DNA of 64,000 nt from DATEDA01 sp963789885 (GCA_963789885.1 CAWBNB010000050.1:434001-498000); one strand, 5' to 3'; positions 31,374 through 43,836 are shown, counted from the first letter of the stretch. Made by a program: numbers and translations. The notes: generated by a model not told the origin, from the letters alone.

Positions 31374-31712
31374 ATGGCGATCACGCTCACCCCAAGCGCG
31401 GCCCGGCAGATCGTGGCCTCGGTCGAGAAGTTCGGCGGCATCGGCCTGCGCCTCGGCGTGAGGCCCGTCGGCTGCTCGGGCCTCGCGTACACCTTCGACA
31501 TGGCGAAAGAGGTCGGCCCGGAGGACCAGGTGTTCGAGGACGAGTCGGCGAAGCTCGTCGTGGACCGCAAGGCGCTCGCCTATCTCGACGGGTCCGAGCT
31601 CGACTTCGTCCGCGACGGCTTCAAGCAGCTGTTCACGGTCAAGAACCCGAATGTCGAGGACACCTGCGGCTGCGGCGAGAGCTTCAGCGTCAAGGCCAGC
31701 GCAGGCGCCTGA
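31374..31712 (+). CDS. A-type Fe-S carrier (IscA/SufA/ErpA family)
   Basis: A 112-residue A-type carrier that receives clusters from the scaffold and hands them to target proteins. The three ligand cysteines are present: C34 in PVGCSGLAY, and C98 and C100 in DTCGCGESF. ATG 31374 is preceded by GAGGGGAA and lies 11 bases after iscR. The stop is followed after one base by the sufB ATG. Position in a suf operon would make it SufA, but the sequence does not separate the subtypes by eye. Confidence 0.92.
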   Translation: MAITLTPSAARQIVASVEKFGGIGLRLGVRPVGCSGLAYTFDMAKEVGPEDQVFEDESAKLVVDRKALAYLDGSELDFVRDGFKQLFTVKNPNVEDTCGCGESFSVKASAGA

Positions 31713-31713
31713 T

Positions 31714-33922
<2,209 letters not shown>

Positions 33923-33926
<4 letters not shown>

Positions 33927-35224
33927 GCGCGGCAGCGACCCATCCCTGGCTCGAGAACCTGCTCGCGGGCCGCCCGGAGCTGCCGGCGCAGCCGCAGGCA
34001 TGGCTGAGCCGCCTCCGCGCCAACGCTCTGGAACGCGCCAACTCGCTCACGCTGCCCACGCTGCGCGACGAGGACTGGCGCTTCACCGACCTCGCGCCGC
34101 TGTACGCGCTCGCGTTCAAGCCGGCCGCGCCGGCGGGGGCCCCTGTCGGGATGGGGCTCGAGCCGGTGATCGCGCCGGAGGCGCCGGCGCGCCTCGTATT
34201 CGTCGACGGGCAATTCGTCCCGGCCCTGTCGTCGACGCGGCAGGAGGGGGTGACCGTAACGACGCTCGGCGCCGCGCTCGATACGCACGGACAACTCGTC
34301 GAGTCGCACCTCGCGCAACACGCGGCCTTCCGCGACGATGCGTTGCGCGCGATCAACACCGCGCATCTCGCCGACGGCGCCCTGGTGGTCGCGCCGGGTA
34401 ACGCCGCCGGGTCGACCCCGATCCAGCTCGTGTTCGCGACCACGCAGGCCGGCGTCGCGGTTCACCCGCGCTGCCTGATCGTCGCCGAGGCGGGGAGCGA
34501 GGTCACCGTCCTCGAGGACTACGTCGGCCTCCACGAAGGCGTCTACTGCGTCAATGCCGTGACCGAGATCGCGGTCGGCCGGAACGCGCATGTCCGACAC
34601 ATCCGCCGGCAGCAGGAGAGCCCGGCCGCGTTCCACATTGCCACGTGCGCGGTGCGCCTCGAGCGCGATGCGTCCTACCAGGCGGTCTCGGTGGCGGTCG
34701 GCGCGCGGCTCTCGCGCTATAACCTGAACGTTCTCCAGGCGGGCGAGGGGACCCACTGCCAGATCGACGGGCTCGCGCTCCTGAACGAGCGTCAGCTCGG
34801 CGACACGCACAGCTTCATCGATCACGCGCATCCGCACGGCACTAGCCGCCAGCTGCACAAGTGCGTGGCCGGCGGGCACGCGCACGCGGTCTTCAACGGC
34901 CGGATCCTCGTGCGGCCCGGCGCGCAGCGAACCGACTCGTCCCAGAGCAGCCGGAATCTCCTCGTCTCCCGGCGGGCGCACGTCGACACCAAGCCGCAGC
35001 TCGAGATCTTCGCCGACGACGTGAAGTGCGCGCACGGTGCGACCGTGGGCCAGCTCGAGGCCGAGGAGCTGTTCTACCTGCAGAGCCGCGGCATGAGCGA
35101 GCCGGCCGCGCGCGCGCTGCTCACCTACGGCTTCGCGGCCGAGGTCGTCGACCGGATCCCGATCGCTTCCGTCGTCGACGCGCTGCACCGGACGGTGCTC
35201 AAGGAAACCCAGGCGACACTATGA
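33923..35224 (+). CDS. sufD: Fe-S assembly protein SufD
   Basis: A 433-residue SufD, the SufB paralogue in the SufBC2D complex, needed for iron acquisition in other systems. The N-terminal helical part (LPTLRDEDWRFTDLAPLYAL) is followed by the beta-helix (VLEDYVGLHEGVYCVNAVTE, AHAVFNGRILVRPGAQRTDS) and the shared C-terminal motif CAHGATVGQLEAEELFYLQS, then RGMSEPAARALL. Overlaps sufC and sufS by four bases each. Confidence 0.96.
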
Positions 35225-36495
35225 CCGCAACAGCCCTGCGCGCCTCCGGTGGTGACGAGCGGCGACTCGCCACGCCGCTCGACGTCGAGCGGATCCGTGC
35301 CGACTTCCCGATCCTCGCCAACGTCAAGGTCGACGGGAAGCCGCTCGTCTTCCTCGACAACGCGGCCTCGGCCCAGATGCCGCAGCCGGTGATAGATCGG
35401 CTCGTCCGCTACCGCACCTGGGAGCACGCCAACATCCATCGCGGGGTGCACTACCTCTCCGAGACCGCGACCGCGGCATACGAGCACGCACGGGGCATCG
35501 CACGCGGCTTCCTCAATGCGGGCGAGGACCGCGAGGTGATCTTCACCTCGAATTGCACCGACGGGATCAACCTGGTCGCGCACGGCTACGGCCGCAAGTT
35601 CATCGGCGCGGGCGACGAGATCATCCTCACCCACCTCGAGCACCACGCGAACATCGTGCCGTGGCAGATGCTGTGCGAGGAGAAGGGTGCCCGGCTCCGG
35701 ATCGTCCCGGTGAGCGATGCGGGCGAGCTCGTCCTCGACGAGTACGAGCGGCTCTTCAACCCGCGGACCAAGTTCGTGGCGATCACGCACGTCTCGAATG
35801 CGCTCGGCACGATCAACCCGGTGAAGACGATGATCGCAGCCGCCCACCGGCACGGCGTGCCGGTGCTGATCGACGGTGCGCAGGCGGCGCCGCACCTCAA
35901 GCTCGACGTCCGCGATCTCGATTGCGATTTCTACGCCATCACCGGCCACAAGATCTTCGGACCGACCGGCATCGGCGTGCTCTACGGGAAGGCGAAGCTG
36001 CTGGAGAACATGCAGCCGTTCAAGGGCGGCGGCGACATGATCCTGTCGGTGACGTTCGAGAAGACGACGTACAACCACATCCCGCACAAGTTCGAGGCCG
36101 GGACGCCGCCGATCGCCGAGGCGATCGGCCTCGGCGCGGCGATGGAGTACATGACGGGCATCGGCCACGACGGCATCGGCGCCCACGAGCACGCGCTCCT
36201 CGAGTACGCGACCGAACTGCTCGGCGCCATCCCCGGCGTGCGGCTGATCGGGACGGCGAAGGAGAAGGCTTCGGTGCTCTCCTTCTACGTCGGCGACGTT
36301 CATCCGCACGACGTCGGCACGATCCTGAACCAGGAAGGGGTCGCGGTTCGCACCGGCCATCACTGCGCGCAGCCGCTGATGCAGCGTTTCGGCGTTCCCG
36401 CCACCGCGCGGGCGTCGTTCGCGTTCTACAACACCTTCGGCGAAGTCGAGGTGCTGGCCGCGGCGGTGCGCAAAGTGCAGAAGATGTTCTCGTGA
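35221..36495 (+). CDS. sufS: Cysteine desulfurase SufS
   Basis: A 424-residue group II cysteine desulfurase that takes sulfur from cysteine for cluster assembly. The PLP lysine is K244 in AITGHKIFGPTG. The persulfide cysteine is C382 in RTGHHCAQPLMQRF. Other blocks are VFLDNAASAQMPQPVIDRLV, NIHRGVHYLSETAT and THLEHHANIVPWQ. The N-terminus has about 15 extra residues. It is overlapped by sufU (TGATG), the partner that accepts its sulfur. Confidence 0.96.
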   Translation: MTATALRASGGDERRLATPLDVERIRADFPILANVKVDGKPLVFLDNAASAQMPQPVIDRLVRYRTWEHANIHRGVHYLSETATAAYEHARGIARGFLNAGEDREVIFTSNCTDGINLVAHGYGRKFIGAGDEIILTHLEHHANIVPWQMLCEEKGARLRIVPVSDAGELVLDEYERLFNPRTKFVAITHVSNALGTINPVKTMIAAAHRHGVPVLIDGAQAAPHLKLDVRDLDCDFYAITGHKIFGPTGIGVLYGKAKLLENMQPFKGGGDMILSVTFEKTTYNHIPHKFEAGTPPIAEAIGLGAAMEYMTGIGHDGIGAHEHALLEYATELLGAIPGVRLIGTAKEKASVLSFYVGDVHPHDVGTILNQEGVAVRTGHHCAQPLMQRFGVPATARASFAFYNTFGEVEVLAAAVRKVQKMFS

Positions 36496-36992
36496 TGGAC
36501 AGCAAGCAGCTCTATCAGGAAGTCATCCTCGACCACAACAAGAAGCCGAGGAACTGGGGCAAGCTCGAGGACGCGACCCATCGCTCCGAGGGCGTGAACC
36601 CGCTCTGCGGCGATCACATCTGGGTCGCGATCAAAGTGGACGGGGACCGGATCGAGAAGATCGCCTTCGAGGGCGAGTCGTGCGCGATCTGCAAGGCTTC
36701 GGCGTCGATGATGACGATGGCGGTCAAGGGCAAGACCACAGGCGACGCCGAGACGCTGGTGGAGCATTTCCGCGCGATGGCCGTCGGCAAGGAGGACCTG
36801 GAAACGAGCGGTCGCTACCTCGGGCGGTTGACCGTGTTCGCGGGTGTGCATGACCTGCCGTCGCGGGTGAAGTGCGCGATCCTGCCGTGGCACACGCTGC
36901 ACGCGGCGTTCTCGAAACAAGGGACGACGACCACCGAAGGCGCGGCCGACCCGGTGGCGCTGGACGCACAGGGGTTCCCGGGCAATGCCTAA
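36495..36992 (+). CDS. sufU: SufU-type sulfur transfer protein
   Basis: A 165-residue SufU/IscU-fold protein. The zinc/sulfur ligands of SufU are present: C38 and D40 in NPLCGDHIW, C63 and C66 in ESCAICKASASMM, and C127 in RVKCAILPWHTLHAA. The first part MDSKQLYQEVILDHNKKPRN is typical. SufU accepts persulfide sulfur from SufS and replaces SufE in Firmicutes and some other lineages. No SufE is encoded here. The start overlaps the sufS stop and the end overlaps the next gene by eight bases. Confidence 0.93.
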   Translation: MDSKQLYQEVILDHNKKPRNWGKLEDATHRSEGVNPLCGDHIWVAIKVDGDRIEKIAFEGESCAICKASASMMTMAVKGKTTGDAETLVEHFRAMAVGKEDLETSGRYLGRLTVFAGVHDLPSRVKCAILPWHTLHAAFSKQGTTTTEGAADPVALDAQGFPGNA

Positions 36993-37557
36993 GATCGCCG
37001 AAATCGAGCGCACGCCGAACCCGAACGCGATGAAGTTCGTGCTGAAGGAGCCGCTCACCTACGGCGCCTCGCGGTCGTTCGACTCGAAGGACCTCGCGAC
37101 CGGCGATCCGCTCGCGAAAGCGCTGTTCGAGATCCCGCACGTCACCAACGTCTTCTACGTCGACCAGTGGATCACGGTGACGCAGGACGGCGGTGCGGAG
37201 TGGAACGACCTCCTCAAGCAGCTCGCGGTCCCGATCCGCGAGGCGCCTGCCGCCGAGGCGCAGTCGCAGTCCTACGCCGCGTTCGGCGGCGGCCATCCGG
37301 CGCTCGACGACGAGACGCTCTCGGACGAGCAGCGCCACAAGCTGTCGCTGATCACCGACCTGATCGACGAGCGCGTGCGGCCCTATCTCCAGGGCGACGG
37401 CGGCGATCTCTACGTCGTCCAGCTCGAGGACAACCTGCTCAAGGTGCACTATCAGGGTGCCTGTGGCAGCTGCCCGAGCTCGCTGTCAGCGACGCTGACC
37501 GGGATCGAGGGGCTCGTGCAGTCCGTTGCGCCGGAACTCCAAGTAGTACCGGTGTAG
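36985..37557 (+). CDS. Nfu-type Fe-S scaffold/carrier
   Basis: A 190-residue Nfu protein. The N-terminal Nfu_N domain (IERTPNPNAMKFVLKEPLTY) is joined to a C-terminal NifU-like domain whose YQGACGSCPSS supplies the CxxC cluster ligands. RPYLQGDGGDLYVVQLEDN is also diagnostic. Nfu proteins deliver assembled 4Fe-4S clusters to targets. It overlaps sufU by eight bases and is the last gene of the iscR-suf operon; a GC-rich stem follows 15 bases after its stop. Confidence 0.93.
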   Translation: MPKIAEIERTPNPNAMKFVLKEPLTYGASRSFDSKDLATGDPLAKALFEIPHVTNVFYVDQWITVTQDGGAEWNDLLKQLAVPIREAPAAEAQSQSYAAFGGGHPALDDETLSDEQRHKLSLITDLIDERVRPYLQGDGGDLYVVQLEDNLLKVHYQGACGSCPSSLSATLTGIEGLVQSVAPELQVVPV

Positions 37558-37572
37558 CCCCGCGGGCGGCGG

Positions 37573-37598
37573 CCACCCCGGGGCCCCCGGGGGGGTGG
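37573..37598. terminator. GC-rich stem after the suf operon
   Basis: CCACCCCGGGG pairs with a C-run and GGGGTGG to give a strong stem 15 bases after the nfu stop. There is no T-run, so it is at best a weak or Rho-assisted end, or an RNA-stabilising structure. Confidence 0.4.
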
Positions 37599-37652
37599 CA
37601 CAGGCGGCCCCCCCTCTGCTATCCTTTCGCCACGGCATGTGCCGGTTTCTGG

Positions 37653-37668
37653 AGAAAGGAGGTGATCC
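37653..37668 (+). promoter_or_regulatory. Extended Shine-Dalgarno, 16-nt match to the 16S rRNA 3' end
   Basis: AGAAAGGAGGTGATCC is the exact complement of the betaproteobacterial 16S tail GGATCACCTCCTTTCT. The GGAGG core sits with ideal spacing (about seven bases) before the GTG at 37670. Ordinary genes here pair over only five to eight bases. Confidence 0.85.
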
Positions 37669-37669
37669 G

Positions 37670-37810
37670 GTGTCTAGTCGCTACTTGAGGATCGCTGCCG
37701 TGATCGCATTCATCTTCGCGAGCAGCGCGGCGTCGGCATGCCCCGGCGCGAACACGAAGACGGACGACTCGCAGGCGAAGACCACCTCCAGCTCCACCCG
37801 AGGGGGATAA
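37670..37810 (+). CDS. Small secreted or lipid-anchored peptide (46 residues)
   Basis: I do not recognise a named family. The peptide begins MSSRYLRIAAVIAFIFASSA (GTG start), a clean short signal sequence, then ASACPGANTKTDD and a tail rich in T, S, K and ending in RGG. The cysteine after ASA could be a lipobox cysteine, giving a lipopeptide of about 24 residues, or cleavage could occur just before it. The ribosome site is a full 16-base match to 16S rRNA, which argues that it is a real and highly translated gene. A structured 3' region and an intrinsic terminator follow. Confidence 0.7.
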   Translation: MSSRYLRIAAVIAFIFASSAASACPGANTKTDDSQAKTTSSSTRGG

Positions 37811-37972
37811 CCAGCCCGATCGACCGGTTTCGATTCGCCGGCCAGCGCGGACTCCCGCGCGACCGACGTACGAGACAAGAAAGCGCAAATCGCGCTGACT
37901 TGAGGAGTCCAGAAGGGGGCATGCTCCCCCGCTCCTCGCCTCAGTACGAACGAAGCCAAACAGGCATTTCAG
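37811..37972 (+). ncRNA. Structured 3' region of the small peptide mRNA, possible sRNA
   Basis: Between the peptide stop and the terminator lie about 160 bases with no coding look. Two short stems are visible: AGCGC with GCGCT (about 37881-37895) and GGGGG with CCCCC (37915-37930). With the terminator hairpin they could form the body of a 3'-derived small RNA. This is structure seen by eye only. Confidence 0.3.
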
Positions 37973-38008
37973 CGGCCGCAGGCAGAAGCCTCGCGGCCGT
38001 TTTCTTTT
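37973..38008 (+). terminator. Intrinsic terminator 11 bases before the ABC ATPase gene
   Basis: An outer stem CGGCCGC/GCGGCCG and an inner stem AGGC/GCCT enclose the loop AGAA, followed by TTTTCTTTT. It ends the small peptide transcript. The next gene starts at 38020, so that gene needs either read-through or a promoter inside this region. Confidence 0.88.
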
Positions 38009-38019
38009 ACCCTCGACGC

Positions 38020-38678
<659 letters not shown>

Positions 38679-38682
<4 letters not shown>

Positions 38683-41184
38683 ACGAGCGGGCGCTGCGCC
38701 GCACGCTCTTCCTCGGCCCGCTGCGGCAGGGCAGGGGCCGTCTTGCGCTCGCGCTCGCCGCGATCGCGCTCGGCGTCGCGCTCGGCTACGCGGTGCAGCT
38801 CGTCAACCAGTCGGCGATCGGCGAGTTCGCGCACGCGGTGCAGACGCTCTCCGGCAGCGCCGATCTCGAGCTGCGCGGGCCGCGATTCGGTTTCGACGAG
38901 TCGCTCTATCCGCGCCTCGCGCGGATGCCGGAGGTCGCGGTCGCGAGCCCGGCGATCGAGGCCGACGTGCGGGTTGCCGGCCGGGAGGCCGCGCTCCGCC
39001 TCATCGGGCTCGACGTTTTCCGGGCGGGGCTCGTGCAACCCGATCTCTTCGCGGCCGCGGCCGACTCCCTCGATACCCTGCGCCCCGACGCGATCTTCCT
39101 GAGCCCTGCGGCGGCAGAGTGGCTTGGCGTGAAGGAGGGCGACACGGTCGCGCTGCAGGTCGGGCTCGGTGCGGCGCGCTTCCGGGTCGCCGGCTTCACC
39201 CGGGCGGACGGCACGCGCTTCGGGATCGCCGACATCGCCGGCGTGCAGGCCGCGCTCGATCGCATCGGCCGCATCAACCGCCTCGACCTGCGGCTGCGGG
39301 CTGGCGTCGACGTCGAGGCGTTCCGCGTCCGGCTTGCGGCCGAGCTGCCTCCCGGCGTCCTCGTCGAGCGTCCGGCGGCCGGGCTCAAGCGCGCGGCGAA
39401 CGTCTCGCGCTCCTATCGGGTGAACCTGAACGTGCTCGCCCTCGTCGCGCTCTTCACCGGCGGGGTGCTCGTGTTCTCGACCCAGGCGCTCGCGGTGGTG
39501 CGCCGGCGCCCGCAGCTCGCGCTCCTCCGGGTGCTCGGGATGAAGCGCGGCCAGCTCGTGCGGACGCTGCTCGGCGAAGCGCTGCTTCTCGGGGCGATCG
39601 GCGCGGCTGCAGGGCTCGCGCTCGGTTTCCTGGTCGCCGGGGCGATCCTCGACGTGGTCGGCGCCGATCTCGGGGCGGGGAGCTTCCGCGGCATGCGGCC
39701 GGCGCTGCGGTTCGAGCCCGGCTGGGCGGCGGCGTTTTTCGCGCTCGGCGTCCTCGTCGCGCTCCTGGCAAGCCTCGCACCTGCGCTCGAAGCGGCGCGC
39801 GCGCAGCCCGCTGCCGCGCTGAAGGCGGGCGACGAGCAACGGTTGTTCGAGCGGCTCCGGCCGGCCTGGCCGGGCCTCGTCGTGATCGCCGGCGGGGCGG
39901 CGCTCACCGCCGCGCCGCCGATCGACGGCCTGCCGATTTTCGGCTACCTGGCGATCGCGCTGCTGCTCATCGGGACGATCGTGCTGATGCCGCGGTTCGC
40001 CGTCGCGGTCTTCGCGCGCCTGCCGTTGCACCGCGCGGTGCCCCTCCGGCTCGCCGCGCTGCAGCTCCACGGCTCGCCCGGGCAGTCGATGCTCTCGCTC
40101 GCGACCATCGTTGCGGCGGTGAGCCTGCTCGTCTCGATGGCCATCATGGTCGCGTCGTTCCGCAGTTCGCTCGCGGGGTGGCTCGATCACGTTCTGCCCG
40201 CCGACCTGTACGTCCGCACCAGCGCCTCGGCCGACACGGCGTTTCTCGCACCGCGGGACCAGGAGGCGCTCGCGAGCGTTCCGGGCGTGCGGCGCGCCGA
40301 CTTCGCGCGAATCCAGAGCATCCTGCTCGCGCCCGAGAAGCCGCCGGTGACGCTGCTCGCGCGCCCGATCGATCCGCAGGATCCCGGCCGGCTCCTGCCG
40401 CTGATCGGCGGGTCCGTCGCGCCGCCGGCGGATGCGCCACCGCCCGCCTGGGTGTCGGAGGCGATGGTCGACCTCTACGGTTTCGCCGTCGGGAACGTCA
40501 TCGAGCTGCCGATCGCCGGACAGCGCGTGCCGTTCACGGTCGCCGGCGTGTGGCGCGACTACATCCGGCAGCACGGCGCGGTCGTCATCGAGCGCGGCCG
40601 TTATGTCCGGCTTACCGGGGACCGCAACGCGAGCGATGCCGCACTCTGGCTCGCCGCAGGTGCCGACGCCGGCGCAGTCCGAGCGCGCGATTCGCGCGGC
40701 GCTGCCGGGCGGCGACTCGCTCGAGATCGCCGCGCCGGGCGAGATCCGGGCGCGCTCGATGCAGGCCTTCGACCGCACGTTCGCGATCACCTACGTGCTC
40801 GAGCTCGTCGCACTGGTGATCGGGCTCACCGGGCTGTCGTCGAGCTTCGGGGCGCTGGTGCTCGCGCGCCGGAGCGAGTTCGGGATGCTGCGCCACCTCG
40901 GGCTCACCCGGCGGCAGATCGGCGTCATGCTTGCCGCCGAAGGTCTCGCGGTCAGCGCGCTCGGGCTCGCGGTCGGCTTGGGACTCGGAGCGGTCATCAG
41001 CCTGATCCTGATCCACGTCGTGAACCGGCAGTCGTTCCACTGGAGCATGGATTTCGCGGTCCCGTGGCTGCCGCTCGCCGCCTTCTGCGCGGTGATGCTC
41101 GCCGCGGCGGCGGGGACCGCGACGGCGAGCGCGCGTGCCGCGATGGCGGGAGATGCGGTGCGGGCGGTGAAGGAAGACTGGTAG
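38679..41184 (+). CDS. FtsX-family ABC permease (one-base frameshift near 40670)
   Basis: A permease of about 835 residues with the duplicated FtsX layout: an N-terminal helix (LALALAAIALGVALGYAVQL), a periplasmic domain, three helices around residues 250-370, further helices at 410-450 and 480-510, a second periplasmic domain and three C-terminal helices (ITYVLELVALVIGLTGLSSS, then LAAEGLAVSALGLAVGLGLG). Near 40664-40678 one extra base breaks the frame. Skipping it joins AALWLAAGADA to AQSERAIRAALPGGDSLEIA and gives an intact C-terminus stopping at TAG 41184. The unshifted frame runs as nonsense into the next gene. With its ATPase and the CrtC-like protein it forms a conserved three-gene exporter module. 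Confidence 0.85.
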
Positions 41185-42248
41185 TGCGCCGGCGCGCGTT
41201 TCTCGCCGCGCCGCTTGCGCTGCTCGCTCGGACCGCGCGGACGGCGGATGGGTATCCGGCCGTCGTGCCCGGCTACGCGCTCGAGTTTCCGCGCGACGAC
41301 GGCGCGCATCCCGGCTTCCGGACCGAGTGGTGGTACGTCACCGGCTGGCTGCGTCTGGACGCACGGGACATCGGCTTCCAGGTGACGTTCTTCCGCAGCC
41401 GGCCGCGCATCGGCGAGGACAGTCCGAGCGCGTTCGCGCCGCGGCAGCTCCTGTTCGCGCACGCTGCGATCGCGGATCCGGCGGTAGGGCGGCTGATGCA
41501 CGATCAGCGCGCCGCGCGGGCCGGTTTCGGCCTGGCCGAGGCGCGCGAGGGGACGATCGACGTCCGCATCGACGACTGGTCGATGGCTCTCGCCGGCGCC
41601 GTCTATCGCACGCACATCGCAGCGCGGGACTTCGCGCTCGATCTCGAGTTCGCGCCATCGCAGCCTGTCCTGCTCCAGGGCGAGGCGGGCTGTAGCCGCA
41701 AGGGTCCCGCACAGGGCCAGGCGAGCTACTACTACAGCCGCCCGCATCTGACGGTAGCCGGAACGGTGGAGCGGAGCGGGAAGCGCGAGAAGGTCGAGGG
41801 GGCGGCGTGGCTCGATCACGAGTGGTCGAGCGAGTATCTGGCGCCGGAGGCGGCCGGCTGGGACTGGATCGGGCTCAATCTCGATCAGGGCGGCGCGCTG
41901 ATGGCATTCCGCATCCGGGCGAAAGCGGGTGGCGTCCTGTGGGCAGGCGGCAGCTGGCGCGACACCGGCGGGCGAGTGCGCGTCTTCGCGCCCGGCGAGG
42001 TCGGGTTCGAGCCGCTGCGACGCTGGCGCTCCCCGCGCACCGAGGTCGACTACCCGGTGGCGATGCGGGTGCGCGTGCCGGGACGGGAGCTGACCCTGGA
42101 CCCGCTGATGGACGACCAGGAGCTCGACTCGCGCGCGAGCACCGGCACGATCTATTGGGAGGGCGCCGTCACCGCGCGGGAAGGCGACGGGATCGCAGGG
42201 CGCGGGTACCTGGAGCTGACCGGGTACGGCAAGCCGGTGCGGCTCTAG
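41184..42248 (+). CDS. CrtC/AttH-like lipocalin-fold secreted protein
   Basis: A 354-residue predicted secreted hydrolase (COG5621-like; related to carotenoid 1,2-hydratase and AttH). It starts with GTG 41184, overlapping the permease stop by one base, and a short signal (FLAAPLALLARTARTADG). Family blocks are HPGFRTEWWYVTGWLRLDA, QVTFFRSRP, YYYSRPHLTVAGTV and AAWLDHEWSSEYLAPEAAGW, then DWIGLNLDQGGALMAFRIR. Genes of this type often follow an ABC ATPase and FtsX-type permease, as here, implying they handle a lipophilic compound at the envelope. Actual reaction unknown. Confidence 0.86.
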   Translation: MRRRAFLAAPLALLARTARTADGYPAVVPGYALEFPRDDGAHPGFRTEWWYVTGWLRLDARDIGFQVTFFRSRPRIGEDSPSAFAPRQLLFAHAAIADPAVGRLMHDQRAARAGFGLAEAREGTIDVRIDDWSMALAGAVYRTHIAARDFALDLEFAPSQPVLLQGEAGCSRKGPAQGQASYYYSRPHLTVAGTVERSGKREKVEGAAWLDHEWSSEYLAPEAAGWDWIGLNLDQGGALMAFRIRAKAGGVLWAGGSWRDTGGRVRVFAPGEVGFEPLRRWRSPRTEVDYPVAMRVRVPGRELTLDPLMDDQELDSRASTGTIYWEGAVTAREGDGIAGRGYLELTGYGKPVRL

Positions 42249-42275
42249 CGCCGGGGCCTGCGGTACGATTTCCCC

Positions 42276-43055
42276 GTGTCCAGTCCGCAGCGATCCGAGC
42301 AGTCCTTCGTCGAGGTGCGTGGCCGCCGCCTCGAGGTCGAGCAGCTCGCCGGCGATCCGGGCCGGCCCGCACTCGTTTTCCTGCACGAAGGCCTCGGCTC
42401 GAACTCGATGTGGCGGGACTTCCCGGCCCGCGTCGCGACCGCGACCGGTTGCCCGGCGGTCGTCTACTCACGCCACGGCTACGGGCAGTCCGACCTGCTC
42501 GAGGCGCCGTTCGCCGTCGACTACATGCATCGCGAGGCGCTCGAGACGCTACCCGAACTCCTCGCTGCGCTCGGCGTCCAGCGGCCGGTGCTCGTCGGGC
42601 ACTCCGACGGCGCGTCGATCGCGCTCATCCACGCCGGCTCGCGCGACGGCCTGACCGGGCTCGTGGCGCTCGCCCCGCACGTCTTCGTCGAGGACATTTC
42701 GGTGAAGAGCATCGCGGAAGCGAAGACCGCCTTCGAGACGACGGACCTCCCGCAGAGGCTCGCGCGCCACCACGCGGACGCGCGCCGGACCTTCTACGGC
42801 TGGAACGACATCTGGCTGCACCCGGACTTCCGGCGGTGGAACATCGAGGCCTTCCTGCCTGCGATCCGCTGCCCGGTGCTCGCGATCCAGGGCGCGGACG
42901 ACGAGTACGGCACGATGGCCCAGGTCGAGGCGATCGAGCGACAGGTCGCCGGCCGGTGCGAGGTCGTCAAGCTGGCAGCGTGCGGTCACAGTCCGCACCG
43001 GGACCAGCCCGAGCTCACGCTCGCGGCGATCGAACGGTTCGTGGCGACGCTCTGA
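42276..43055 (+). CDS. Alpha/beta hydrolase
   Basis: A 259-residue alpha/beta hydrolase without a signal peptide. It has the oxyanion region ALVFLHEGLGSNSMWRDFP, the elbow VLVGHSDGAS with nucleophile S110, an acid in AIQGADDEYGTM and the histidine in AACGHSPHRDQPE. It resembles enol-lactonase and ring-cleavage hydrolases in overall look. The GTG start at 42276 lacks a strong ribosome site. A dehydrogenase gene of BadH type follows after 13 bases, so both may act on a CoA ester or cyclic acid. Substrate unknown. Confidence 0.85.
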   Translation: MSSPQRSEQSFVEVRGRRLEVEQLAGDPGRPALVFLHEGLGSNSMWRDFPARVATATGCPAVVYSRHGYGQSDLLEAPFAVDYMHREALETLPELLAALGVQRPVLVGHSDGASIALIHAGSRDGLTGLVALAPHVFVEDISVKSIAEAKTAFETTDLPQRLARHHADARRTFYGWNDIWLHPDFRRWNIEAFLPAIRCPVLAIQGADDEYGTMAQVEAIERQVAGRCEVVKLAACGHSPHRDQPELTLAAIERFVATL

Positions 43056-43068
43056 ACGGAGGATCCGC

Positions 43069-43836
43069 ATGAAAGGACTCGCAGGCAAGGTGGCGCTGGT
43101 GACCGGCGCCGCGAACGGCATCGGCCGCGCGATCGCGCTGCGGCTCGCCGAGGAGGGTTGCGTCGCCGGCATCTTCGACCTGGACGAGACCGGCGCGCTC
43201 GGGTGCGCGGGCGAGATCCAGACGCGGGGCGGGCACTCGCACGTCGAGATCGTCGACATCGGCGACTATCGCGCGGTCGAGCGCGCGGTCGAGTCGCTCG
43301 AGGCAGCGCGCGGTCCGGTGGAGATCCTCGTCAACAACGCCGGCTGGGACCGCGCCGCGAACTTCCTCGACACCGCGCCGCCCTTCTGGGAGCAGGTGAT
43401 CCGCATCAACCTCTACGGCCCGCTCAACATGCACCACGCGGTGCTGAAGCGGATGGCCGCGCGCGGGCGCGGCGGCGCCGTCGTGAACATCGCTTCCGAC
43501 GCCGGGCGGGTCGGCTCCTCAGGGGAGGCGGTCTACTCGGCGTGCAAGGGCGGGGTCATCGCATTCACGAAGACGCTCGCCCGCGAGCTGGTGGGGAAGG
43601 GCATCCGGCTGAACACGGTCTGCCCCGGTCCCACGGACACCGCGATCCTCCGGAGCTTCACCGAGGGCCCCGACGGCGCGAAGATCCTCGAAGGCCTCAA
43701 GCGTGCGATCCCGATGCGGCGTCTCGGTGCGCCGGAGGACTACCCGGGGATCGTCGCGTTTCTCGCGAGCGACGACGCCGCGTACATCACCGGGCAGACG
43801 ATCAGCGTGTCCGGCGGCCTGACGATGCACGGCTGA
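43069..43836 (+). CDS. Short-chain dehydrogenase, 2-hydroxycyclohexanecarboxyl-CoA dehydrogenase-like
   Basis: A 255-residue classical SDR. NAD binding is by TGAANGIG, the structural NNAG is in ILVNNAGWDRAANFLDT, and the catalytic Ser-Tyr-Lys set is in SDAGRVGSSGEAVYSACKGG. The SDAGRVGSSGE-YSACKGG stretch is much like BadH, which oxidises 2-hydroxycyclohexane-1-carboxyl-CoA in alicyclic-acid degradation. GGAGG precedes the ATG. It is cotranscribed with the hydrolase upstream. Given the box genes in the same window, a role in cyclic-acid CoA ester breakdown is plausible but unproven. Confidence 0.87.
   Translation: MKGLAGKVALVTGAANGIGRAIALRLAEEGCVAGIFDLDETGALGCAGEIQTRGGHSHVEIVDIGDYRAVERAVESLEAARGPVEILVNNAGWDRAANFLDTAPPFWEQVIRINLYGPLNMHHAVLKRMAARGRGGAVVNIASDAGRVGSSGEAVYSACKGGVIAFTKTLARELVGKGIRLNTVCPGPTDTAILRSFTEGPDGAKILEGLKRAIPMRRLGAPEDYPGIVAFLASDDAAYITGQTISVSGGLTMHG

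Noticed and set aside
42276..43836. Assignment of the hydrolase and dehydrogenase as part of the box operon
   Set aside because: They are 12 kb away from the box genes with no shared TGCA-N6-TGCA site seen upstream. A link is possible but not shown.
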